Assembly: GCA_036379955.1 (NCBI GenBank)
Contig: DASVFR010000017.1
Coordinates: 1-64,000, forward strand
Length of the DNA: 64,000 nucleotides
Reading direction: 5' to 3'
Source of the DNA: VRUE01 sp036379955
GTDB taxonomy: Bacteria; Actinomycetota; Thermoleophilia; Solirubrobacterales; 70-9
Every line of letters begins with the position of its first letter. Position 1 is the first letter of the stretch. The translations under genes were made by a program, and so were the position numbers. A model generated the notes under the pieces. The model was not told the DNA's origin, ran no database searches, and saw only the letters and a list, made by a program, of their open reading frames with translations. This document shows, piece after piece, positions 6,974-14,079 of the stretch.

Positions 6974-8344
6974 ATGGCGCGGCTTGCGGAACGGGAGATG
7001 CCCGAGCTCCTACAGCCGTTCTGGCCGATCGACGCCGATCACGGCGTCGGCCACGTCGCGCTGGACGAGCTGCCGCCGACCAACCCGGACGAGATGCTGC
7101 CGCTGCTGCTCCGGCTCGCGGCCCAGAGCGAAGCGATGCGCGGCCTGCAGACCAGCAAGGCGGAGGCGCTCTCGGAGAGTGCCGCCTCCGTGCTGCGCGG
7201 CGAGATGGCCGAGACGATGCGCGAGCTCGCCGACCTGGCCGACCCGGAGAGCGCCCGGATCATCCGCCTCCGCGCCAAGGGCCTCGCCGGGGGCATCGAG
7301 CACCGCGAGATGACTCTGGAGATCGCCCGCAGCGGTCCGCCGCCGGCGCTGGAGGTCGTCTGCGGCCCACTCTGCACCTGGCGGATGAAGACCCGGGTCG
7401 GCCTGCACTCCTTCCTCGCCGCGGCCCGCGACGAGGCCCAGCAGGAACTGCTCGACCGGCTCGACGACTCGCTTGAGACCGCCCTGGCGGAAGTCGAAGA
7501 GCAGATCGGGGCAAGCGGGATGTACGTGCCCTTCAAGCTGCCGATGAACGTCACCAACCTGCTGATCTCGGCCGGCGAGGCGGCCGGCCATCCCAAGCAC
7601 TTCGCCTATTTCATGCCCGAGGACGAATGGGTAGACGGGCTGCCGCTGGAGGAACAGCGCACCCTCTACATGCGAAACGTGCACCTCGCCCGCTACCGGA
7701 CGATCACGATCCCGCTGGCGGAAGCGCTGCTCGAGGGGCCGATGGCCGCGGCCGACGCACCGATCGAGGACACGCTGATGCCCTGGATCCGCGGGCACGA
7801 CCACGGCCACAACGTGGTCGTGCCTGAGACGACCTACGACAGCTGGATGGAGACGCTCGGGATCGAGCCGTTCATGGCTCTGCAGGAGGCGATCGCCGAC
7901 GTCTACGGATTCCTGCTGACGATCTCGGACGCCTGGCTGGCGAACACCGGGGTCAGCCGCCTCGACATGTGCGCTACCCACATCGCCGAGCTGCTCCACT
8001 ACATGCGCCGCGGCCCCAAGTACTACGGCGACCCCGGCGCCGCCTACGTCGAACTCAGCTTCCTCGCCGAGAACGGCTTCGTCGAGATCGACCAGCGCGG
8101 CCGGGTCCGCTGGGAGGAGGAGGGCTTCATCCGCGGCATGGCCGCCCTGGCCAGCGCCCTTACCGACGCCACCGTCGGCGCTCCCGACGAGCAGGGCTCG
8201 AAAGCCCTCCTCGCCCGCTACGGCTGGCCCACCGAGACGGCGGCGATGCGCACCTTCGAGGCGATGCGTCAAGAGCTGGGCCACGTCCCCACCTCGCTCG
8301 CCTTCTACCGCTCGTCCGACGTCCCGGCGCCGGTCCCGGCTTAG
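6974..8344 (+). CDS. Uncharacterised protein with HDHGH metal-site-like motif
   Basis: Cytoplasmic protein of 456 residues that I cannot assign to a named family with confidence. The C-terminal half contains WIRGHDHGHNVVV followed about 30 residues later by QEAIADVYGF. A paired-His motif plus a downstream E..AD is the layout of zinc gluzincin peptidases, but the usual HExxH glutamate is replaced. The N-terminal half is helical and acidic (LADLADPESARIIRLRAKGL). No signal peptide or membrane segment is visible. Purine-rich GGGAAGGGATAGGGG precedes the ATG, so the start is well supported. The gene stands alone, after an AT-richer promoter region (6890-6950). It could be an enzyme or a metal-binding structural protein. 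Confidence 0.6.
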   Translation: MARLAEREMPELLQPFWPIDADHGVGHVALDELPPTNPDEMLPLLLRLAAQSEAMRGLQTSKAEALSESAASVLRGEMAETMRELADLADPESARIIRLRAKGLAGGIEHREMTLEIARSGPPPALEVVCGPLCTWRMKTRVGLHSFLAAARDEAQQELLDRLDDSLETALAEVEEQIGASGMYVPFKLPMNVTNLLISAGEAAGHPKHFAYFMPEDEWVDGLPLEEQRTLYMRNVHLARYRTITIPLAEALLEGPMAAADAPIEDTLMPWIRGHDHGHNVVVPETTYDSWMETLGIEPFMALQEAIADVYGFLLTISDAWLANTGVSRLDMCATHIAELLHYMRRGPKYYGDPGAAYVELSFLAENGFVEIDQRGRVRWEEEGFIRGMAALASALTDATVGAPDEQGSKALLARYGWPTETAAMRTFEAMRQELGHVPTSLAFYRSSDVPAPVPA

Positions 8345-8396
8345 CCCTCTAGCTCAAAGCGCTTCCGCTGAGTCGCCCCCGTCGGCCCCACCTCGC

Positions 8397-9344
8397 TCAG
8401 TCAGATGCGCCAACCAGGCGATCGACGCCGGACTTGTCGATCGTCATTCGGAGTCCATCGCGCAGACCTACTTGCGGTTCCCAGCTGAGCAGGTCGCGGG
8501 CGCGGGCTATGTCGGGGCGGCGCTGCTGCGGGTCGTCGGTCGGCAGCGGCTCGAAGACGATCTCCGAGCGCGACTCGGTCACCTCGATCACCGTTTTCGC
8601 AAGTTCGAGCAGCGTGAACTCGTCCGGGTTGCCGATGTTGACCGGCAGGTGGGCGTCGGACTCGGCGAGCGCGACGATGCCGCGGATCAGGTCGTCGACG
8701 TAGCAGAAGCTGCGGGTCTGCTCACCCTCGCCGAACACGGTCAGCGGCCGGTCCTCGATCGCCTGGCGCAGGAAGGTCGGGATCGCGCGCCCGTCGTGCG
8801 CCCTCATCCGAGGGCCGTAGGTGTTGAAGATGCGGACGATCGACGTGTCGACCCCCTGCTGCCGGTGGTAGGCCATGGTCAGCGCCTCTGCGTAGCGCTT
8901 CGCCTCGTCATAGACGCCGCGGGGGCCGATCGGGTTGACGTGCCCCCAGTAGGTCTCCTCCTGCGGGTGGATCTGCGGGTCGCCGTAGACCTCGCTGGTC
9001 GAGGCGAGCAGGAAGCGAGCCCGCTTGAACTTGGCGACGCCGAGCATGTGATGGGTGCCGTGCGAGCCGACCTTGAGCGTGTGCAGCGGCAGTCGCAGGT
9101 AGTCGATCGGGCTCGCCGGCGAGGCGAGGTGGTAGACGAAGTCGACGTCCTCCGGGATGTCGACCTTCTCGGTGATGTCGATGTTGCGGAACTCGAACGA
9201 CGGGTCGCGAATGTGCTCGATGTTCTGCAGCGAGCCGGTCTCGAGGTTGTCGATGCAGATCACCCGGTGGCCCTCGGCCAGGAGGCGATCGCAGAGATGG
9301 GAGCCGAGAAAGCCGGCTCCGCCGGTGACGACGCAGGTGCTCAT
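8397..9344 (-). CDS. UDP-glucuronate decarboxylase (SDR family)
   Basis: Extended short-chain dehydrogenase of 315 residues that converts UDP-glucuronate to UDP-xylose with bound NAD. It shows the Rossmann motif GGAGFLG (residues 8-14), the ASTSEVYGDP segment with the catalytic Ser, and YDEAK with the catalytic Tyr and Lys. The HLASPASPIDY and VRIFNTYGPRM segments are characteristic of UXS-type enzymes rather than generic epimerases. The product would feed cell-surface polysaccharide synthesis. The closest alternative is a dTDP-glucose dehydratase-like enzyme, less likely given these segments. No partner gene for sugar-nucleotide synthesis lies beside it. Confidence 0.88.
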   Translation of the reverse strand: MSTCVVTGGAGFLGSHLCDRLLAEGHRVICIDNLETGSLQNIEHIRDPSFEFRNIDITEKVDIPEDVDFVYHLASPASPIDYLRLPLHTLKVGSHGTHHMLGVAKFKRARFLLASTSEVYGDPQIHPQEETYWGHVNPIGPRGVYDEAKRYAEALTMAYHRQQGVDTSIVRIFNTYGPRMRAHDGRAIPTFLRQAIEDRPLTVFGEGEQTRSFCYVDDLIRGIVALAESDAHLPVNIGNPDEFTLLELAKTVIEVTESRSEIVFEPLPTDDPQQRRPDIARARDLLSWEPQVGLRDGLRMTIDKSGVDRLVGASD

Positions 9345-9517
9345 CGGCTCGATGCTATCGGCCTAGCCAGCTGAGCGGTCGCTGCCGCCGCAACTCGCAA
9401 TTTGCGGCACTTGTGGCCGTCCATGCGTCCAAGTGGGGGAAGAACTCGCCAGCCGCCGGCCTTTAGGCAGTCATCTTTGGATCGCGATTCTGAACCGGTG
9501 CAGGGGGACTGAGTGGG

Positions 9518-10774
9518 TTGACGGAGCGGGACTCGACGGCGACGGGAGGGCGAGCCGACGCGGCGCGCAAGCGGGCGGCGATCGAGCTGATCGCGCGCCA
9601 CGAGCGGGCGCTGAGGCGCACCGCCCGCCGTTTCTCGCTCGACCCCGAGGACGCCGAAGACGCCTACCAGCGAGCCCTCGAGATCCTGTTGACCAAAGCG
9701 CCGACCACGGACCAGCGACAGCTGATCCGCTGGACCCAGACCGTGACCAAGCACGAGGCGATGGCGGTGCGGGAAAGCCGCGAAAAGCTGCTCGGCGCCA
9801 ACGTCCCACGCGATGAGGATTACGACCCCTTGGCTTCGCTCCCAGCCCGCGGCGACGGCCCCGACGAGCGAGCGGCGCGCAGCGAGGTCGTGGCCCGCGG
9901 CCGCGAGGCGCTGGCGGCGCTGAAGCCGGCCGAGCTGCGCGCCCTCAGCCTGCTGGCGAGCGGCTACTCCTACGCCGAGATCGGCCGGATCACCGGCTTC
10001 AGCCAAACGAAGATCAACAGAGTCTTGGCGGAGGGGCGGGAACGCTTTCGCGGCCTCTTCGCCAGCAGCGAGGACGGCAGTCGCTGCCGCGAGCTGCGGC
10101 CGCTCCTCTCCTCCTTCTGCGACGGCGAAGCGAGCGCGGCCGACGCCGCGACCGTGCGCGCGCACCTGCGCGCCTGCGCCGGCTGCCGGGCGACCGTGCG
10201 CGCCTACCGTGCCGCGCCGCGCATCGCCGCCGGCCTGGTGCCGGCGCTGCCGGCGTCGCGCTCGCTGTTCGAACGCCTCCACGACGCCGTCGGCGGACTC
10301 TGGGCGCGGGTATCGAGCCCAGGCGGAGCCGCCGACTCCGTCGCCGGCGTCGCCGCGACCGGCGGCGCGCGCGGGGTCGGGGTGGCGGGCCTGACGAAGC
10401 TGGCCGCGATCTGCGCCGGCGGCGCGGCATGCGTCGCCACCGGAGTGGTCCCGGCGCCGTTCCTCGCCGAGGACCCGCAGCCGCGGCCCGCAGTCGAACG
10501 GCAAGCGGAGCCGGCCGGCGAAGCCCCGTCCACGGAAGCGAGTCCGGAATCCGAACCGGTCTCGGAACCGGAACCCCAGCCCGAAGCACCGCGGCGTCAC
10601 GACGGCCATGAGAGCGCCACCCGCTCGACCGAGCCCGCCACGGGCGCGGTCGAATACGAATCGCCGCCGGCGCCGGTCGAAGCCGAAGCGCCCGCCTCAA
10701 ACGTCCCCGAAAGCGCTCCGACGCCCCCGTCCGCCGAATCGGCCGGCTCGGCCGCCGGGGAGTTCGGGCCATGA
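9518..10774 (+). CDS. ECF-type sigma factor fused to zinc-finger and membrane tail
   Basis: Protein of 418 residues joining normally separate parts. Residues 20-75 resemble sigma region 2 (LRRTARRFSLDPEDAEDAYQ), and 130-180 resemble region 4 (LLASGYSYAEIGRITGFSQT). Residues 185-225 match the zinc-binding anti-sigma motif (LLSSFCDGEASAAD, HLRACAGC). A hydrophobic stretch near residues 285-310 (LTKLAAICAGGAACVATGVV) could span the membrane, followed by a long Pro/Glu-rich tail. It may therefore be a membrane-tethered, self-inhibited sigma factor. The TTG start has GGGGGA upstream; the stop overlaps the ATG of the secreted Ig-like gene, its probable partner or target. Confidence 0.75.
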   Translation: MTERDSTATGGRADAARKRAAIELIARHERALRRTARRFSLDPEDAEDAYQRALEILLTKAPTTDQRQLIRWTQTVTKHEAMAVRESREKLLGANVPRDEDYDPLASLPARGDGPDERAARSEVVARGREALAALKPAELRALSLLASGYSYAEIGRITGFSQTKINRVLAEGRERFRGLFASSEDGSRCRELRPLLSSFCDGEASAADAATVRAHLRACAGCRATVRAYRAAPRIAAGLVPALPASRSLFERLHDAVGGLWARVSSPGGAADSVAGVAATGGARGVGVAGLTKLAAICAGGAACVATGVVPAPFLAEDPQPRPAVERQAEPAGEAPSTEASPESEPVSEPEPQPEAPRRHDGHESATRSTEPATGAVEYESPPAPVEAEAPASNVPESAPTPPSAESAGSAAGEFGP

Positions 10775-12813
10775 GATCCCGCCGCCCATCGGGTGCAACG
10801 CGTTTTACATCCATAACAGGGAAAACGCGTTGCACCCGGGCTTGGGCGGGGTTGGTCGCGGGTCTGATCCTCGCGTTGATCCCGGTAGCTCCTGCCGGAG
10901 CCGGTGCGACCGCGTTGCAGCCGCTCGATCTGCGCGTCGACGGCGGCGAGGAAAGCTGGCACGCGGAACCGAGCTTCGCGGTGCGCTGGCGCAACCCGGC
11001 CTCCGACCCCGCCGTCGCCGCGGTCCACTACCGGCTGCTCGATCCGGACGGGACGGCGGCGCTGGCCGAAAGCCGGATCGGCTGGGCGACGACCTCGATC
11101 CAGCCCCTGACCGTGCCGTCGATACCGGGCGCCTACCGGGCCGAGATCTGGCTCGAGGACGCGGCGGGTGGCGTCGGGGAACCCGTGTCGGTCGTGCTCC
11201 GCTTCGATGACGCCGCCCCGGGCCCGGTCGGCCCTCTTCCCGTTCCCGGCTGGATCTCCCGCAACGCCTTCCCGCTCACCCTGCGGCTGAGCCCGGCCGG
11301 AGGCGTGGAACCCCTTGCCGGCATTCGCGGCTACGCGGCCTCGCTCGACCTCGCTCCCGAGGGATCGCCATGCGCGGACGCTCTCACCTGCAGCGAAGCC
11401 GAGACCAACCTCCTGGGCGCCGCCTCGCGCACGCTCACGGTCAACGACCTGCCTGAGGGCACGAGCTATCTCCACGCCGTCGCCGTCTCGGGCTCGGGAA
11501 TACGGTCGGCCGAGGTCGGCTCAACCGCGCTGCGGGTCGATGAGACCGATCCGGTGACGACGCTCGCCGGGGTCCCGGACGGTTGGTCGAACCGCCCGCT
11601 GCGGCTGACGGTGACGGCCACGGACTCCGGGTCGGGAATGGAAGCGAGCGGAAGTGGCGGTCCGTTGACCGCGATTCGCGTCGACGACGGCGCGCCCGTA
11701 GTCGCCGAAGGGGACGCGATCAGCGCGACCGTGATCGAGTCGGGCGCGCACACGATCGCCTACTACGCGCGCGACGCCGCCGGCAACGTCGACGACGGAG
11801 GGACGGCGAACGGTCATCGCAACCACGATCCCGAGCGAGTCGTGGCCCGCGTCGACCGCGAGCCGCCGCGCGCCGCGTTCGCCAACTCACAGGACCCGGC
11901 CGATCCGGAGCGGATCGAGGCGCACGTTGCCGACGCCCTCTCCGGCATCGACCCGCACCGCGGGTCGATCGCCGTCCGCCCGCTTGGCTCCGGCGGGTCG
12001 TTCGCCGCGCTGCCGACCGAGAACGTCGATGGCGTGCTTTGCGCCCGCTGGGACTCCGGCGCCAGCCCCCCCGGCGAGTACGAGCTGCGGGCCGTCGCCT
12101 ACGATCGCGCCGGCAACGCCACGGTGACGACGACCCGAAGCAACGGCAGCTCGATGCGTCTGCAGGCGCCGCTCAAGACCGAGACGCGGCTGTCCACGAG
12201 CCTCGGCGGCAACTCGCACCGCGTCCTTCCCTACGGGGGCCGGGTCGCACTCGACGGCAGGCTGATCGCCGGCAGGCACACGCCGCTGGTGGGAGCACCG
12301 GTGACGATCGTCGAGCGCTTCGCCGAGGGGGCGCAAACCGCGCAGCGCGCGACCGAGGTCGACACCGGGACGGGAGGTCGCTTCCACCTGCTGCTGCGTC
12401 CGGGGCCGACACGGGAAGTCCTCGCCGTGGCGGGAGCGACCCGTACCCTGCGGGGGGCGAGTAGTGGGCCCTTGCGGGTTGAAGTTCGAGGTGGCGTGAG
12501 GCTGAAGGCGTCGGCCCGTGTCGCCAAGGTCGGCGGGGCACCGATCGTGTTCAGCGGCAGGGTGCTGGGAATGCCAGCGGCATCCAGGGCAGCCGGCACG
12601 CCGGTGGAGCTCCAGTTCAGCCTGCCGGGCGTGCCCTGGAGCGAGTTCCGCACCGTGCGGGCGAACCGGTGGGGGCGCTTCCGCTACGCGTACCGCTTCG
12701 CGGACGACGACAGCCGCGGCGTCCGTTTCCGGTTCCGCGCCTTCGTCCCGCCGCAGGCCGGCTGGCCCTTCGAGCCAGCCGGCTCCGCGCCGGTGACGGT
12801 GATCGGTCGCTAG
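10771..12813 (+). CDS. Secreted multi-domain Ig-like surface protein
   Basis: Exported protein of 680 residues with a signal-like stretch (GLVAGLILALIPVAPAGAGA, residues 27-46). Several beta-sandwich modules follow: the TTLAGVPDGWSNRPLRLTVT and YYARDAAGNVDDGG segments are typical of bacterial Ig-like/OmpL47 repeats, and the last 200 residues look like two further beta domains. The role is probably at the cell surface. The ATG overlaps the TGA of the sigma-factor gene (ATGA), so the two are co-translated. Residues 7-23 are encoded by a 47-bp family A palindrome, placing its arms directly in front of the hydrophobic core. An internal TTG at the hydrophobic core is the only later start candidate. 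Confidence 0.72.
   Translation: MRSRRPSGATRFTSITGKTRCTRAWAGLVAGLILALIPVAPAGAGATALQPLDLRVDGGEESWHAEPSFAVRWRNPASDPAVAAVHYRLLDPDGTAALAESRIGWATTSIQPLTVPSIPGAYRAEIWLEDAAGGVGEPVSVVLRFDDAAPGPVGPLPVPGWISRNAFPLTLRLSPAGGVEPLAGIRGYAASLDLAPEGSPCADALTCSEAETNLLGAASRTLTVNDLPEGTSYLHAVAVSGSGIRSAEVGSTALRVDETDPVTTLAGVPDGWSNRPLRLTVTATDSGSGMEASGSGGPLTAIRVDDGAPVVAEGDAISATVIESGAHTIAYYARDAAGNVDDGGTANGHRNHDPERVVARVDREPPRAAFANSQDPADPERIEAHVADALSGIDPHRGSIAVRPLGSGGSFAALPTENVDGVLCARWDSGASPPGEYELRAVAYDRAGNATVTTTRSNGSSMRLQAPLKTETRLSTSLGGNSHRVLPYGGRVALDGRLIAGRHTPLVGAPVTIVERFAEGAQTAQRATEVDTGTGGRFHLLLRPGPTREVLAVAGATRTLRGASSGPLRVEVRGGVRLKASARVAKVGGAPIVFSGRVLGMPAASRAAGTPVELQFSLPGVPWSEFRTVRANRWGRFRYAYRFADDDSRGVRFRFRAFVPPQAGWPFEPAGSAPVTVIGR
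10791..10837. repeat. Family A palindrome, copy 1 (inside a coding region)
   Basis: 47-bp palindrome with a perfect 16-bp stem: GGGTGCAACGCGTTTT pairs with AAAACGCGTTGCACCC around a 15-base loop. The outer bases CCGCCCA (10782-10788) and TGGGCGG (10843-10849) extend the stem after a small bulge. The element is read through as GATRFTSITGKTRCT in the secreted Ig-like protein. Confidence 0.88.
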
Positions 12814-13115
12814 CCGACCGGCAGCAGGTCGCGTACCCGCTGCTCGAGCTCGGTGCGGTTGCGTTTGATCGTGTCGGTCGCCTGGCGACGAGCCGTGGCG
12901 CCGCGTCGTTCGGCGCGTTTGACCCGACGGCGGAGGCTGGTGCGGTACGACTTGAGCTGTTTTTCAGCGCCTTTGCGGCCGCTGAAAGGTTCGACCAGCT
13001 CGCCGACGCGATCGGTGACGGCGAGCACGGCGCCCACCGGCAGGTCGAGGGCCGGGGTCGTCGAGGTTCTCGGGGCCGCGCCGTTCGTCTTGCTGCTTTC
13101 TTTGCTCTGTGCCAT
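12810..13115 (-). CDS. Small basic helical protein under LexA-like boxes
   Basis: Protein of 101 residues. The first 20 are Ser/Thr-rich and probably disordered. LPVGAVLAVTDRVGELVEPF is an amphipathic helix, and residues 48-98 are strongly basic and helical (SYRTSLRRRVKRAERRGATA). This layout is seen in phasin-like or nucleoid-associated small proteins, but no family is certain. AGGAAGGA gives a good ribosome-binding site before the ATG. Two copies of an SOS-box-like sequence lie 58-88 bases upstream, suggesting DNA-damage control. Its stop overlaps the stop of the convergent Ig-like gene. Possible roles include DNA coating or granule binding; both are inferences. Confidence 0.65.
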   Translation of the reverse strand: MAQSKESSKTNGAAPRTSTTPALDLPVGAVLAVTDRVGELVEPFSGRKGAEKQLKSYRTSLRRRVKRAERRGATARRQATDTIKRNRTELEQRVRDLLPVG

Positions 13116-13172
13116 TGAGGGGCAAATCCTTCCTTCTGCGGGGTTTCCTGCCTGAGAGGTTCGCGAGTGTAG

Positions 13173-13203
13173 CGAACGTACGTTCTACGCGAACGCCTGT
13201 TCT
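13173..13203 (-). promoter_or_regulatory. Two tandem LexA (SOS)-like boxes
   Basis: CGAACGTACGTTCT (13173-13186) and CGAACGCCTGTTCT (13190-13203) both fit the Gram-positive/actinobacterial SOS box layout CGAAC-N4-GTTC and are spaced 17 bases start to start. The only gene they can control is the small basic protein at 12810-13115, since the gene on the other side ends towards them. Confidence 0.6.
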
Positions 13204-13223
13204 ACCCAACCCGGCTGACCCGG

Positions 13224-14036
13224 TTACAGCGCCGCGCGGACGATCGCCAAGCCGCGCTCGCCCGCGGCGGCCGCGATCGGATACCGCGTGGCCAACCCCA
13301 GCCCCGCATCGTCGAGCGAGAGATCGCCGAAGCTCGCGGACCCGCCCGCCTCGCGCGCGATCAGCTGCGCCGCGGCGACGTCGACCGAGCGGCACGGCCG
13401 CAAGCCGAGCATCGCGTCGAGGCGGCCGGCGGCCACGTAGGCGAGGGTGATCGCAAGCGAGCCGACGACGCGGACGCGGTAGACGCGCTCGGAGAGCGCT
13501 CGCATCGCCTCGACCGCCCGCCCGGGCTCAGCCGCCTCCATGCCGACCAACTCCAGCTTGTCGCCGTCGGGGCCGACCCGGGCCGGCTCGCCGTCCAGGC
13601 TCGCGCCCTCACCGCGCCGCGCCGCGAACTCCTCGCCGGCGCCGAAGTCGAAGACGTAGCCGAACTCGACCGCCGCCATCGAGTCCGCCGAGGCGACGGC
13701 GATGCTGAGGCTGTGCGGCGGCAGCGTGCGGCGGGCGTTGAGCGAGCCGTCGATCGGGTCGATTACCACCCGCGCCGGGCCGCCGGAGCCGAACTCGACC
13801 TCGCCCCGCTCCTCGGAGACGGCGATGAACGAGGCGCCCTCGGCGGCGAGCGCCTCCAGCTCCACGAAGACCGCGTCCTCACAGCGGCGGTCGATGACGA
13901 GCGTGCGATCGCCGCCCTCGCCGATGCCCTCGTACGCGGTGCGCGCCTCGATCCCGCGCACCTCGTCGAAGATCGTCCGCTGAGCAGCGACGATGCGGCG
14001 GCAGATTCCCAGCCAATCTGCGGAGAGAACGTCCAC
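13224..14036 (-). CDS. Inositol monophosphatase-family phosphatase
   Basis: Mg-dependent sugar phosphatase of the IMPase/FBPase superfamily, 270 residues. The metal-binding motif DPIDGSLN is at residues 93-100, preceded by SEERG (residues 74-78), which supplies the metal-binding Glu. The C-terminal SVDVAAAQLIAREAGG is the second signature, although the usual Trp before the Asp is missing. The substrate could be inositol-1-phosphate, fructose-1,6-bisphosphate or PAP; sequence alone does not decide. The gene stands between the small basic gene downstream and the divergent helicase-nuclease, with only 43 bases to the latter. Confidence 0.85.
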   Translation of the reverse strand: MDVLSADWLGICRRIVAAQRTIFDEVRGIEARTAYEGIGEGGDRTLVIDRRCEDAVFVELEALAAEGASFIAVSEERGEVEFGSGGPARVVIDPIDGSLNARRTLPPHSLSIAVASADSMAAVEFGYVFDFGAGEEFAARRGEGASLDGEPARVGPDGDKLELVGMEAAEPGRAVEAMRALSERVYRVRVVGSLAITLAYVAAGRLDAMLGLRPCRSVDVAAAQLIAREAGGSASFGDLSLDDAGLGLATRYPIAAAAGERGLAIVRAAL

Positions 14037-14079
14037 GGAGCTGATCCTATGGAGAGTGGCCAGCCGCTAGCGTTGGACC

